Part shown: positions 7,742-17,162 of the stretch, piece by piece
How positions within the stretch are numbered: the stretch's first letter is position 1
Layout: each line of letters starts with the position of its first letter
Source of the DNA: Bacillota bacterium
GTDB taxonomy: Bacteria; Bacillota; Bacilli; Paenibacillales; Paenibacillaceae
Assembly: GCA_023386495.1 (NCBI GenBank)
Contig: JAEWJS010000169.1
Location: 1-46,386, forward strand
Reading direction: 5' to 3'
DNA: 46,386 nt
Translations under genes and position numbers: made by a program
Notes under the pieces: model-generated
Told to the model about the DNA's origin: nothing
Database searches by the model: none
Seen by the model: the letters and a program-made list of their open reading frames with translations, nothing else

Positions 7742-9274
7742 TTATCGCACTCCTACGTCCAGATCTTGATAATCGAAATAACGGAAATCGGCACTTGTCG
7801 TGCTCTCCTTGCCATTCCCGGTTGCGTATAGACCGATGCATACGCCGGTGAAGCACCAATTGCTCTCCGGCGACAGTTGCTTGGCGGGGTATCGGGCGGC
7901 TTCCTGCCAGCCCGCTCCTCCTACCGAATAGCGAAGCACGTAATCGTCGTCGTCGGATACGATCCGCAGCTTCACGTCCGCTTCATCCGGCAGCGTTGCG
8001 GCGATCCGCGACTCGATCACGCCCTGATGCGCCGTAGTAGCCGTAATAACGCGCGCTCCCTGCTTGCAGCCGACGCCGATCGCGACGAACGCGTCATCGG
8101 ATAGTCGGGCAGCAAGGCCTGCCTCTTCGCCTTCGCTTTGCGGGCGGAACGACAGCGCGGTCTCAGCCTGCATGCAGACGTTCCGCTGCCGTCGGCATAC
8201 GAATACCGCAGGCCCCGCATCGCCAAGCGCATGCGCATTGCCGACCAGGCGCAGTCCGCCTCCGGCCGGCAAGGTCAGTTGCTGCGACTCCGGCCGCCTC
8301 CGCAGGAATGTCCAGCGAATCGACAGCCGGGCTTCGTCGAAGTCATCGCGGAACGAGAGCGACGGCCGTCTGTCCTCGCTCGTGCCTCCGCCCATCAAGA
8401 GGCTGGCCGTGCCTTCGTTCACGTCGATCAGCGGCCAGCCGTCCTGCCAGCGGACCGGCGCTAGGAAGGTTTCCCTGCCCAATATCGAATACTTCCCTTG
8501 CACGGGGCGAACGCCGAGGAATACCGCCCACCAGTTGCCTTCTCGGTCCTCGACCAAGTCGGCATGCCCCGTATTCTGAACGGGGTGATCCTTCAACCCC
8601 GCATGGGATAGAATCGGGTGCGGCAGCATCTCATACGGCCCGTACGGATGCTTGCTTCTGCCGATGATCTCGCGGTGCCGATCGCCCGTGCCTCCCGATG
8701 CGGTCATCACGTAATACATGTCGCCGATCCGATACAGATGCGGACCTTCAACCCAAGGGCCTTCATCCCCGTGGAAAATCGCGACCGGCTCGTTCAGTGC
8801 CTGGCCGGTCCGAATATCGATCTCGTATTGGATGATATGCGAATGCTCGTCAGCGCCGGTCTGAACGGTTATATATACTTTGCCGTCGTCGTCGAACATG
8901 ATCGAAGGGTCGATCCCCCCGTACGGGATACGGATCGGATCCGACCATGGGCCGGCGGGATGCGGCGCGGAGACATAGAAATTGCCGATGCCGTCCACAT
9001 CGGTCACGATGACGTAATAAGCGCCTTCATGGTAACGGATCGTAGGCGCGAACAGCCCGCGCGAGCTGCCTCTGGACGAGAGGTCGAGCTGCTCGGGCCG
9101 ATGCAGCGCATGGCCGATCAGCTCCCATGACAATAGGTCCCGGCTGTGGAAGATCGGCAGGCCGGGGTAATACTCGAACGTGCTCGTGACGAGGTAATAG
9201 TCATCTTCGACGCGGATAACGCTCGGATCCGGATAGAACCCGGGCAGTACGGGATTGTAGTAAGGTTGCTGCAT
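7742..9274 (-). CDS. Glycoside hydrolase family 43 (beta-xylosidase / alpha-L-arabinofuranosidase type)
   Basis: 510 residues. Residues about 5-310 form the GH43 five-bladed beta-propeller with the three expected acids: general base D16 in GFYPDPS, pKa-modulating D122 in GIDPS, and general acid E176 in WVEGPHL. Residues about 320-505 look like the C-terminal concanavalin-like domain common in XynB-type GH43 enzymes (DDFDEARLSIRWTFLRRRP, LRLVGNAHALG, YSVGGAGWQEAARYP). No signal peptide, so it should trim imported xylo- or arabino-oligosaccharides in the cytoplasm. Substrate cannot be fixed from sequence. It lies 45 nt upstream of no partner on the same strand; a DegV-type gene precedes it. Clearly intact. 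Confidence 0.93.
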   Translation of the reverse strand: MQQPYYNPVLPGFYPDPSVIRVEDDYYLVTSTFEYYPGLPIFHSRDLLSWELIGHALHRPEQLDLSSRGSSRGLFAPTIRYHEGAYYVIVTDVDGIGNFYVSAPHPAGPWSDPIRIPYGGIDPSIMFDDDGKVYITVQTGADEHSHIIQYEIDIRTGQALNEPVAIFHGDEGPWVEGPHLYRIGDMYYVMTASGGTGDRHREIIGRSKHPYGPYEMLPHPILSHAGLKDHPVQNTGHADLVEDREGNWWAVFLGVRPVQGKYSILGRETFLAPVRWQDGWPLIDVNEGTASLLMGGGTSEDRRPSLSFRDDFDEARLSIRWTFLRRRPESQQLTLPAGGGLRLVGNAHALGDAGPAVFVCRRQRNVCMQAETALSFRPQSEGEEAGLAARLSDDAFVAIGVGCKQGARVITATTAHQGVIESRIAATLPDEADVKLRIVSDDDDYVLRYSVGGAGWQEAARYPAKQLSPESNWCFTGVCIGLYATGNGKESTTSADFRYFDYQDLDVGVR

Positions 9275-9319
9275 AATTGCTATACACCGCCTCTTCCTGC
9301 TAATAGGTACAGCTTCAGT

Positions 9320-10159
9320 CTATTCCGTATAGTACATGAGCCCGATCGCGCCGGGTCCCGTATGCGTCGTAATAACCGGCGTAGCCGGACGTATGCTGAC
9401 AGGCACATCCGTCAGACGCGCGATCGCTTTCTGCAGCCGCATGGCTAACGGCAGGTTGTCCGCATGCGAGAGTCCGATGCCCCGGACGTCTCGCCCGCGA
9501 ATATCGTTCTCCATTCGATGCATCAGCTTCTCGATGATTTGGGATGACGTACGTACCTTTGCGAAGGGCGAGTACACGCCGTCTTCCAGCATCGCGATCG
9601 GCTTCACGTTCAAGATCGTCCCGATCAGGCCTGCTGCACGGCCGATTCGTCCGCCCTTAATCAGGTTCTCCAACGTATCTACGACGACGAGCAGCGTCGT
9701 TCGGCTGCGCAGCTCGTCCAGCCGCGCGACGATCGATTCCAACGATTCGCCGGCTTCTGCCATGCGCGCCGCCTCCAGCACCTGAAAGCCAAGCGCTTGC
9801 GAGATCATCTGCGAATCGACGACCTCCACGCGGGATGCCGACATCTCCGCCGCCGAGCATGCTGCCGCATAGGTACCGCTCATGCCGCTCGTCATATGAA
9901 TGGACAAGATCGCGTCGCCGTTAGCGCCTAGCCGGTCATAAGCTTCCGCAAGAACGCCGACCGACGGCTGCGATGTTTTGGGAAGTTCCCGCGACGCCTT
10001 CATCCGAACGAGAAAATCCTCCGGCGTAATCGTCACGTTATCGTAGTAAGACACCCCGTCGACGAGCACCGTCAGCGGGATCACCTCGATGTGATGTTGA
10101 TCTAGCAATTCCTTCGGCAGGTCCGTCGTCGAATCGGTTACGATCTTAATTCCTGGCAT
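9320..10159 (-). CDS. DegV family protein (fatty-acid-binding)
   Basis: 279 residues with the family start MPGIKIVTDSTTDLPKELL, then VIPLTVLVDGVSYYDN, the KTSQPSVGVLAEAYDRL loop, and ISIHMTSGMSGTYAAA. The C-terminal domain has LENLIKGGRIGRAAGLIGTI and ends HTGPGAIGLMYY. DegV/FakB proteins are cytosolic and bind a fatty acid, presenting it to the FakA kinase for phospholipid synthesis. No fakA gene is in view. The start is set by AAGGAG 7 nt before the ATG. The GH43 gene follows 45 nt downstream on the same strand, so they may be co-transcribed, though no functional link is apparent. Confidence 0.93.
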   Translation of the reverse strand: MPGIKIVTDSTTDLPKELLDQHHIEVIPLTVLVDGVSYYDNVTITPEDFLVRMKASRELPKTSQPSVGVLAEAYDRLGANGDAILSIHMTSGMSGTYAAACSAAEMSASRVEVVDSQMISQALGFQVLEAARMAEAGESLESIVARLDELRSRTTLLVVVDTLENLIKGGRIGRAAGLIGTILNVKPIAMLEDGVYSPFAKVRTSSQIIEKLMHRMENDIRGRDVRGIGLSHADNLPLAMRLQKAIARLTDVPVSIRPATPVITTHTGPGAIGLMYYTE

Positions 10160-10268
10160 AGCACAGCTCCTTGTCGAGTCATCTCTGAGGTCTATTTATT
10201 TGTTGCGATCTATTATATACGAGGCAGAGCGTTCGAATGGTCCAAAAAAGCTTGGCGCGGCCCCGGCA

Positions 10269-11579
10269 CTAATCGAACGCATCCAGTACCAGCACCCAAT
10301 CCTCGTTGCGTCCGCTGGAGGGCGGGATATAGACTGCTTCTCCCTTATTATCGCGTATCCCCTCATGCCGCCACTCGCCGGTGCGGGGGTCGTACCAAGA
10401 AGCGCTTACGCGCTTCCCTTCCAGATTGCTCAGGTTCGCGCGAATCGGCAGACCGCTGGGCGAATAGAACATCGCGTAACGCTTGCCGCGGGTCGCAACC
10501 TGCTTATTGGCGCCTGCGCCTGGTGATGCGAGCAGCTCCGGGGCCGGCACGCGCTCATCATAAGGACGCGATTCCATCAGGGCACGTACATGCCGCATCT
10601 GAGCGGCCCCGGGACGATCGAGCGCCGTCTTCCAATCCATGATGTAATAATCCGTCGGCTCGGTCGTCATCGACCAGATCGAGTGATGGCCGTACGTATG
10701 ACCGCAAGCGCCGCTGAACAATGCCCAATAGGCAGCCTTGCGGACATCAGCCTCATCGAAGTACCCGTTATCTGCCTTGAAGCCGATCGGGTGATCCTCA
10801 TAGCACGGCTCTCCGTCAAGCGTAGGCTTCACCGGCTCCAGCGCGTAATCCTTCGTGACCATCTCATGGTTCGCCGGCCCGGAAGCGCCATGTCCCGATT
10901 GAATCATGTTGAAGTCTAGCCATGCCTCCTCATGCACATGATGCGAGGAGGAGAGGCTCCCCGGCGGATGAAACGTCATGAGATGGCCTCCGCCATCGCC
11001 CTCGCGGAGCCCCTCTGCCATCGCGCGAATCGTCAACATATGTCCCGCATGATGCAGCGGCCGATCTCCGCCCAGAACCCAGACTAGATTAGCCGTGTCC
11101 CGATAACGAGCCCCCAGCCACCGGCCGTATGCCCGTGCATTCGTCTCGTCGAAAATGACCGGCCCCTTGCCCCACAGCTGATTGAACTTATCTCCCCAAG
11201 TCGGCAGCAATGCAACGTATAGCCCCAGCGAGCCCGCCAGCGCAATGATCGCATCGACATGCTGCCAGTAGTCGTAGCCGCCGCCGACGTCGGGCAGCGT
11301 CGGATCAGGCATGCCGGCTTCATTCAAGCGGAGGGGCCGCCTGCCGTAGGCATTATCCGTCGTCAAGCCTTCGAATTCGGCAAGCGCCACGGCTTGAATG
11401 ACCGTGAAGCCGAGTCTGGCGCGGCTAAGAAGATACAGCTCTGCCTCTTCCAGGCTTAGCTTATGGAACAGCTCCCATGCCGTATCGCCCAGCCAGAAGA
11501 ACGGCGTACCGTCTTCCTTGGCTAGGTATCGTCTTGACGGGCTAATCGTTAAGCGTGCTAGCGTCTCGTTGTCCTTCAC
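10269..11579 (-). CDS. GH140-like glycoside hydrolase (DUF4038 family)
   Basis: 436 residues from a GTG at 11579, chosen because AGGAGG stands 9 nt upstream; the longer open frame to 11708 has no comparable site and no family-like residues. The TIM-barrel domain (about 5-350) shows FFWLGDTAWELFHKLS, a GYDYWQHVDAIIALAGSLGL helix, the candidate acids D172 in WVLGGDRPL and E257 in LDGEPCYED, and AYWALFSGACGHTYGHHSIW. A C-terminal beta domain (about 355-436; YAMFYSPSGLPI, ASWYDPRTGEW) resembles the putative collagen-binding-like domain of these proteins. GH140 members include apiosidases acting on pectin side chains. No signal peptide, so probably intracellular. Exact substrate uncertain. Confidence 0.87.
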   Translation of the reverse strand: MKDNETLARLTISPSRRYLAKEDGTPFFWLGDTAWELFHKLSLEEAELYLLSRARLGFTVIQAVALAEFEGLTTDNAYGRRPLRLNEAGMPDPTLPDVGGGYDYWQHVDAIIALAGSLGLYVALLPTWGDKFNQLWGKGPVIFDETNARAYGRWLGARYRDTANLVWVLGGDRPLHHAGHMLTIRAMAEGLREGDGGGHLMTFHPPGSLSSSHHVHEEAWLDFNMIQSGHGASGPANHEMVTKDYALEPVKPTLDGEPCYEDHPIGFKADNGYFDEADVRKAAYWALFSGACGHTYGHHSIWSMTTEPTDYYIMDWKTALDRPGAAQMRHVRALMESRPYDERVPAPELLASPGAGANKQVATRGKRYAMFYSPSGLPIRANLSNLEGKRVSASWYDPRTGEWRHEGIRDNKGEAVYIPPSSGRNEDWVLVLDAFD

Positions 11580-11694
11580 TCGGCATAACCTCCTGATCGG
11601 TGTGCTTGCGGCATGCTGTATGCTACCAGCGTACCACAAGTCGGCTCCCCTGTCCGTGTTCGCCGTCACGCCCAACATTTTCCACCCACGTGAA

Positions 11695-11724
11695 GAAGTC
11701 CCGACCAATTTCGGCCGGGACTTC
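11695..11724 (-). terminator. Stem-loop after the FMN-motif gene
   Basis: GAAGTCCCG and CGGGACTTC (arms 11695-11703 and 11716-11724) with a short inner CC/GG pairing, 35 nt downstream of the minus-strand stop at 11759. The following T content is low, so it is a probable rather than a classic terminator. Confidence 0.6.
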
Positions 11725-11758
11725 CTTAATCTATACGATTATTCGAACGCACGATCAA

Positions 11759-13954
11759 CTACCGACCGGCTGCCTCCATGGCGGATTTTATCGCGCTGAT
11801 CGCCTTGCCGGAGAGCGCAAGCATCGCTTCCGTCTTGCCGAATGCTGCTGGACGATAGGCATACTTATGCATCGCCCCGGCTGCTGCAGGAGTCTCGATT
11901 TCCGCCTTAACCATCCGTTCATCCTCAGAGAGCGTATCTGCTGCTTTTACCTTGCCCTTCTCATCGAGGAAGAACAGCTCCATCTTGACGGGTACGTTCT
12001 TCTCGACCGTCACCAGCGCATAGGTAGTTTGCTCCGCGTCGACGCCGGGATGGATGCCATTGACGAATGCAGTCTTGTACGACTCGACGATCTCCGCTTT
12101 TTTGTACGCGCGATCGACTGCAGCCTTTAGCGCTTCACTGCTGCTTGTTGCGCCGGACACGACATCGACCTGCTGCACGCCAGCCTTCGTGCCGGCTTTC
12201 CAAAATTCGGCTGTCAATATCGGAATCGCCTTCACGACTTCGGGATATGCCGTTGCTCCCCGATCCACCATATTCACCCCGACGCGCGCCAGCTTCACGT
12301 CTACGATCTTGCCGTTACGCAGCGTGACGTCTGCCTGGTTCGCGCCTTTATCGTAAGCATCGCCGTAAGCGATGAAAGTGCCGTCCTTATACTGTGCGGT
12401 CTGCTTCGTCGAAGCGTTCAGCAGCGCATCGACGAATGCTGCCCTGGCTGCGGCGGACATCGTCTCTTCGCCCTTGATGTCTGCCATGAACTTGCCCTTC
12501 TTCGTCAACCCCGACTCCAGTTGGCTGACAAGTGCCTTCTGGCCGGCGGTGAGCGCCTCTTCCTTGATCAGCTTCTTATCCGCGCCGAATAGATGCACTT
12601 TCGCTGATAAGGCTTGAGTCGCGGCCATATCCACGAGAACCAGCAGCCTCGATTGGTGATCGACTCCAGCAAAGGTTCCTTCGAAGTACAGATCGCCGGT
12701 GCGCTTCGCGAGCGCTTTCTTGAAGGCTCGTTCGACTGCTAAATTCCAGCTGTGGCTGCTCTCCGTTGCTCCCGTAATCGCATCCGTCTTGTCGTCGAAA
12801 TTCCGAATGTACGAGCCGTTCGCGAGCAGCTTTGCGGTCATTGGGGCATTCGCTGCCACGACATCCGCATACGCGGTATTCCCTCTGTCAATAAGATTAG
12901 CGCCTAAGCGATAGAGCTTGACGTCGACGAGCTTGCCGTTACGAATCACGATATCCGCCCGCTCCACGCCCTTATCCCGCGCTTCGCCGTAAGCCGAGTA
13001 GAATCCGTCGACATACAAGCTATCCTTGACGACTCTCGCATTCTGGTCGGCGTCCCACAGCGCGTTCAGCGCTGCCTTGAATTCCGGCTCATACCCCTTC
13101 ACGGCCTGTGCGCTTAAGCCGCGATAGAGCATCTCATTCGCGATCGTATAGACGAGCTTGGCCTGTTCAGCCGTCATGGACGCTTCATCGACGGCATCGC
13201 CTTTGGCGTTCAGCGGGTACAGCTTCACGCCGATCAGCTTCCATTGATCATACTTGGCGAATGCCATGTATTTGCCTTCCGGATCAACACCCATGTGCTC
13301 GCCCTCGAAGTAGACCTGATCGGCCGGCTTATCCTTAAGCGCGCTTGCGAATGCTCGATCCAAGGCAAGCTTCCAGCCGTCGCTCGAACGTGTCGCGCCG
13401 GATACAACATCCGCTTGCGCCGCTTCCTGCCGAGTCTTGCCGATAAGCCTTCCCTTCATCGTCTCGTACGCCTGCCAGAGTCCGTTGTAATTGTACCGGA
13501 CGTCCCGATCGATTAGCTTAGGGCTTGTGCGGAGCAGCTCGAGCTGCGCAACCTTCCCGTCCTTAATCGTGACCTTTACGCCTTCGGTGCCCTTCGAATA
13601 TGCATCGCCGTAAGCGACGTACACGCCGTCCTTATAAGGATTCTGCGGCGCGGCTGCCGGCTTGGCGGCAGCTGCAGGAGCTGCAGGAGCTGTAGGAGCT
13701 GCCTGCTTAACCGCTGGCTGCTCTTGCTTAACCGTGGACTGCTCTTGTTTGGTCGACGGCGCAGGCTTGGATGCTTGTTTGCCCGGCGCAGTAACCTCCT
13801 TCTCAGGCGCAGTCGCCTTCGCTTCCGCTGTCGTTGAAGCACTCGCATAGGCATCCACGATCGGAAGCTTGACGTTAGTTGGTTGGGCAGATGCCGTCAC
13901 GGCTGTTGTGAGCAGCATGGCTCCGATGACGGTTATGGATACGATACTTTTCAA
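11759..13954 (-). CDS. Secreted protein with three FMN-binding (flavinylation) repeats
   Basis: 731 residues. A Sec signal peptide (about 1-23, ending TASA-Q) without a lipobox is followed by an Ala/Pro/Lys/Gln-rich linker to about 105. Three FMN_bind-type repeats follow, starting near residues 107, 314 and 521 (KDGVYVAYGDAYSKG; VDGFYSAYGEARDKG; KDGTFIAYGDAYDKG). Each carries the Dxx(S/T)GAT motif that ApbE-type transferases modify: D182...T188, D391...T397, D597...T603. After each repeat comes a second beta-rich half (YFEGEHMGVD, YFEGTFAGVD, FVNGIHPGVD) lacking the motif. This predicts a cell-surface or secreted protein holding three covalent FMNs, so an electron carrier. No apbE, ndh or quinone genes are nearby. 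The ORF is intact. Confidence 0.88.
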   Translation of the reverse strand: MKSIVSITVIGAMLLTTAVTASAQPTNVKLPIVDAYASASTTAEAKATAPEKEVTAPGKQASKPAPSTKQEQSTVKQEQPAVKQAAPTAPAAPAAAAKPAAAPQNPYKDGVYVAYGDAYSKGTEGVKVTIKDGKVAQLELLRTSPKLIDRDVRYNYNGLWQAYETMKGRLIGKTRQEAAQADVVSGATRSSDGWKLALDRAFASALKDKPADQVYFEGEHMGVDPEGKYMAFAKYDQWKLIGVKLYPLNAKGDAVDEASMTAEQAKLVYTIANEMLYRGLSAQAVKGYEPEFKAALNALWDADQNARVVKDSLYVDGFYSAYGEARDKGVERADIVIRNGKLVDVKLYRLGANLIDRGNTAYADVVAANAPMTAKLLANGSYIRNFDDKTDAITGATESSHSWNLAVERAFKKALAKRTGDLYFEGTFAGVDHQSRLLVLVDMAATQALSAKVHLFGADKKLIKEEALTAGQKALVSQLESGLTKKGKFMADIKGEETMSAAARAAFVDALLNASTKQTAQYKDGTFIAYGDAYDKGANQADVTLRNGKIVDVKLARVGVNMVDRGATAYPEVVKAIPILTAEFWKAGTKAGVQQVDVVSGATSSSEALKAAVDRAYKKAEIVESYKTAFVNGIHPGVDAEQTTYALVTVEKNVPVKMELFFLDEKGKVKAADTLSEDERMVKAEIETPAAAGAMHKYAYRPAAFGKTEAMLALSGKAISAIKSAMEAAGR

Positions 13955-14222
13955 GTTGAATCTCTCCCCAGTATGTTATTTCGCATGCGATTCCAGAACT
14001 TATAAGGCACATTGAATCGTTTCCTTGGCGTTGCACGCTGATGCCTGCGATGGGTGCGATTTCCTCCTCTACGTGGTGAAAAGATTCACATAGTATTATG
14101 CAGAAAAACAAAGGTCTCGTTTTGCCTGCATATTCCTACAATAACAACATTTACGCCCCGAATCTGTGCATTATATCACGGCAGCTTACGCGTCACTCGG
14201 TTATCCACGCCCGCGATAATCA

Positions 14223-15092
14223 CTAGTTCAAGCTGCGCAGGGCGCTCGGAGGCGCTCCCTTGTATCGTTTGAAGGTGCGGCTGAAATAATAGATATCCGA
14301 ATAGCCTGTTTGGAGCGCGATCTCGGACACGGTCATCGGCGAGTTATAGAGCAAGTACTCCGCATGGTCGATTCGGATGCGATTGATATACTCGGTAATC
14401 GTCCTGCCGGTGAGCTGCTTGAACAATCTGCTGAAATGATAGCGGCTGAGACCCGTCTCGCGCGCAAGCCGGTCTACGGTCAACTTGTCCCGGTAGCGGC
14501 GCTCGATCAGCGTCAGCGCCGGTTCCAGCCTCTCCAGCGCGGTAACGCGGCTGGCCGAATCTTCCGGCGTCAGAATCGTCGAGACATGGCTGCGCAGCAA
14601 TGCGCAGAAGAATGCATACAGCCGCGACTTGACCGCAAGCTCGTAACCGAATGCTTGTCCCCTCAGCTCCTCAATCAATTCGAGCATGCAGGCGCGCAGC
14701 GATTCGTCCTGTTCGATCAAGTTCCGGAATAACGTCATATTGCGCGCGATCGGCGTGACGTATTTCGTCTGCACGTCATCGAGCGTTCTGCTGTCTAGCA
14801 GCGTCAGATCGAATATGACCGCATAATAGAACAATCGCTCCGACCGGCTGATCCCGTAATGCAGTTCATTACTGTTCACCACGATAAGGTCGCCCGAAGC
14901 TGCGCGCAGCGTCTCCGTCCCGCACGTAATATCTGCTTCGCCGTCCATCACGCACAGGATTTCTACATGGGCATGCCAATGCGCCGGGAACAACAGCGTA
15001 CCGATGCCTTCTGTAGAACATGCATGCACTTTGATCGGGAACAGCGGATTCGGCATCGGCATCGGTTCGCGCAGCAGTTCATTGTCATGCAT
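14223..15092 (-). CDS. AraC-family regulator with N-terminal cupin-like sensor domain
   Basis: 289 residues from the ATG at 15092, preceded by TAGGGGG at 7 nt; upstream ATGs at 15146 and 15194 have poor ribosome sites. Residues about 15-150 are a cupin-like effector domain (HWHAHVEILCVMDGEADI, DLIVVNSNELHYG). Residues about 190-289 are two AraC helix-turn-helices (VDRLARETGLSRYHFSRLF; signature IALQTGYSDIYYFSRTFKRY). It is divergent from the dehydrogenase/isomerase/mannanase operon at 15212 with a gap of only 119 nt, so it most likely senses a sugar and controls that operon. Confidence 0.92.
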   Translation of the reverse strand: MHDNELLREPMPMPNPLFPIKVHACSTEGIGTLLFPAHWHAHVEILCVMDGEADITCGTETLRAASGDLIVVNSNELHYGISRSERLFYYAVIFDLTLLDSRTLDDVQTKYVTPIARNMTLFRNLIEQDESLRACMLELIEELRGQAFGYELAVKSRLYAFFCALLRSHVSTILTPEDSASRVTALERLEPALTLIERRYRDKLTVDRLARETGLSRYHFSRLFKQLTGRTITEYINRIRIDHAEYLLYNSPMTVSEIALQTGYSDIYYFSRTFKRYKGAPPSALRSLN

Positions 15093-15167
15093 GCAATCGC
15101 CCCCTACGGCAGCACAATCGTGCAAATGTTGAGCATGGTTATTCATGGCTTTCCGGTTGTCTGTCCT

Positions 15168-15173
15168 TATAAT
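15168..15173 (+). promoter_or_regulatory. Predicted -10 of the sugar-utilisation operon
   Basis: Perfect TATAAT 38 nt before the start codon at 15212. No good -35 box is seen 16-18 nt upstream, consistent with activation by the divergent AraC-type protein. Confidence 0.5.
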
Positions 15174-15211
15174 ACGAGAGGAGAACGACTTCAATCAAGG
15201 AGGTTGGATCA

Positions 15212-16276
15212 TTGGATACGAAGCCGATTCAAATAGGCGTCATCGGAACGGGCTCGATCTCTGAATTTCACTTGAATGCTTATGCGAACAACCAGGAGGT
15301 ACGGCTTGCGGCCGTGTGCGACCTGAACGAGGATCGCGCACGTGCGGCTGCCGCCAGATTCGGCGCCGGCACAGTCTATACGGATTATCGCGATCTTCTA
15401 GCCGACCCGGCGATCGATGCCGTCAGCGTCTGTACCTGGAACAATACGCACGCGGAGATTAGCATTGCCGCCCTAGAGGCCGGTAAGCATGTGCTGGTCG
15501 AGAAGCCGCTGTGCCGGACGGTCGAGGAAGCGATTCGCATGCAGGATGCCGTCCACAGCAGCGGCAAGCTGCTGCAGGTCGGCTTCGTGCGGCGCTACGA
15601 ATCGAAGGCATCGCTTGTCCGTCAGTTCGCCGAGCAAGGCGAATTCGGCGACATCTACTACGCCAAGGCATCGACGCTGCGCCGTCTCGGCAATCCGGGC
15701 GGCTGGTTCGCCGATATCGAGCGCTCGGGCGGCGGCCCGCTGATCGATATCGGCGTGCATGTCATCGATCTCTGCTGGTTCCTTATGGGCCGGCCGAAGC
15801 CGGTCAGCGTCAGCGGCAATACGTACAAGCAGCTGGGCAACCGCTCGAACGTGCAGCATCTCAGCTTCTATAAGGCGGCAGACTATCAGGCGGACCTGAA
15901 CACTGTCGAGGATCTGGCTAACGCGCTGATCCGCTTCGAGAACGGCGCTTCGCTCGCGGTCGATGCCAGCTTCACGCTGCACGCCAAGGAAGACAAGACC
16001 GCCATCGCGTTATACGGCAGCCGCGGCGGGATCGAGCTCGAACCCGAGCTCGTCATGGTCACGGAGAAATTCAACACGATTCTGAACGTCTATCCGCAGA
16101 CGGACAGCAAGAGCTTCGACTTCGCCGGAGCCTTCCAGAACGAGATCGATCACTTCGTGACATGCATCCGCACCGGACAAGAGCCGCTCAGTCCGGTCGA
16201 GGACGGCGTTGCGATCATGCGCATCCTGAACGGCATCTACGAATCCGCCCGGACAGGCCGCGAGGTGACGCTGTGA
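15212..16276 (+). CDS. Gfo/Idh/MocA family NAD(P)-dependent oxidoreductase
   Basis: 354 residues from a TTG start with AAGGAGG 8 nt upstream. The N-terminal Rossmann fold begins QIGVIGTGSISEFHLNAY (G12, G14), the conserved EKP lies at 97-99, and the C-terminal half has the GGPLIDIGVHVIDLCWFL segment that supplies the catalytic Asp/His of this family. These enzymes oxidise or reduce a hydroxyl of a sugar or inositol. It is the first gene of an operon; the next gene starts at GTG within its stop region (overlap of 4 nt, GTGA). Neighbouring epimerase-like genes and a GH26 mannanase suggest a sugar from mannan or a related hemicellulose, which is inference. Confidence 0.93.
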   Translation: MDTKPIQIGVIGTGSISEFHLNAYANNQEVRLAAVCDLNEDRARAAAARFGAGTVYTDYRDLLADPAIDAVSVCTWNNTHAEISIAALEAGKHVLVEKPLCRTVEEAIRMQDAVHSSGKLLQVGFVRRYESKASLVRQFAEQGEFGDIYYAKASTLRRLGNPGGWFADIERSGGGPLIDIGVHVIDLCWFLMGRPKPVSVSGNTYKQLGNRSNVQHLSFYKAADYQADLNTVEDLANALIRFENGASLAVDASFTLHAKEDKTAIALYGSRGGIELEPELVMVTEKFNTILNVYPQTDSKSFDFAGAFQNEIDHFVTCIRTGQEPLSPVEDGVAIMRILNGIYESARTGREVTL

Positions 16277-17130
16277 AGCTCGGAATCAGCACCTATAGTT
16301 ACTTGCGCGCGATCGAGAGCGGCGAATGGACCGTGCTCGATGCGATCGATGCGACTGCCGCCCTCGGCGCCGCGCATGTGGAGATCGTCCCACTGGGCTT
16401 CAGCCTGATCGATAATCCCGCGCTAGTCGAAGCGATCCGTCTGCGCGCGCAGGAACGCGGAATCGCATTGTCCAATTATGCGGTGGACGGCAATTTCTCC
16501 GACTTGGACGACGCGGCATTCGAAGCGGAGGTTGACCGCCTCAAGGCGCAAGTCGATATCGCGCGCGCGCTCGGCGTGCCGCGGATGCGCCATGACGTCG
16601 CTTGGACCCGGGACACGTCAATGGCCCACTATATGACCGAGCTCCCGCGGCTGGCAGATGCATGCCGCCGTATTGCCGAATACGCGGCAGCCTTCGGCAT
16701 CGTGACCAGCGTCGAGAATCACGGCTATTACGTGCAAGCCAGCGACCGCATTCTTGCCCTGCTCCATGCCGTCGATCACCCTAATTTTAAGACGACCGTC
16801 GATATCGGCAATTTCATGTGCGCCAACGAGGAGCCGGCCTCGGCTGTTCGAAGCGTCATCGGTATGGCCTCGATGCTGCATCTGAAGGACTTCTATAAGC
16901 GTCCGGCTTCGCGCAATCCCGGCGAGGGCTGGTTCCCTACCGCAGGGGGCAGCTTGCTGCGCGGGGCGATCGTCGGGCATGGTGACATCGATATTCCCGA
17001 GGTGCTTCGGATTGTGCATGAATCCGGCTATGACGGGTATGTGTCGATCGAATTCGAAGGGATGGAGGAATGCAGGCTCGGCACGCGCTTAGGCTTCGAA
17101 TACGTGCAGCGCATTCTGGAAGGACTGTAG
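16273..17130 (+). CDS. Sugar phosphate isomerase/epimerase-like TIM barrel (first copy)
   Basis: 285 residues beginning at GTG (VKLGISTYSYLRAIESGEW), overlapping the dehydrogenase stop by 4 nt, so translation is coupled. It has the AP-endonuclease-2/xylose isomerase-like barrel: HVEIVPLGFSL, ALSNYAVDGNF, VTSVENHGYYVQ (metal-ligand Glu), KTTVDIGNFMCANE (Asp), MLHLKDFYKR (His), and YDGYVSIEFEGMEE (Glu). These acids and the His are the usual divalent-metal ligands. Likely converts a keto-sugar or sugar acid made by the dehydrogenase. Substrate not determinable. Confidence 0.9.
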   Translation: MKLGISTYSYLRAIESGEWTVLDAIDATAALGAAHVEIVPLGFSLIDNPALVEAIRLRAQERGIALSNYAVDGNFSDLDDAAFEAEVDRLKAQVDIARALGVPRMRHDVAWTRDTSMAHYMTELPRLADACRRIAEYAAAFGIVTSVENHGYYVQASDRILALLHAVDHPNFKTTVDIGNFMCANEEPASAVRSVIGMASMLHLKDFYKRPASRNPGEGWFPTAGGSLLRGAIVGHGDIDIPEVLRIVHESGYDGYVSIEFEGMEECRLGTRLGFEYVQRILEGL

Positions 17131-17162
17131 CTTACCAATACGATGAAGGCGGTGACGCGAAG

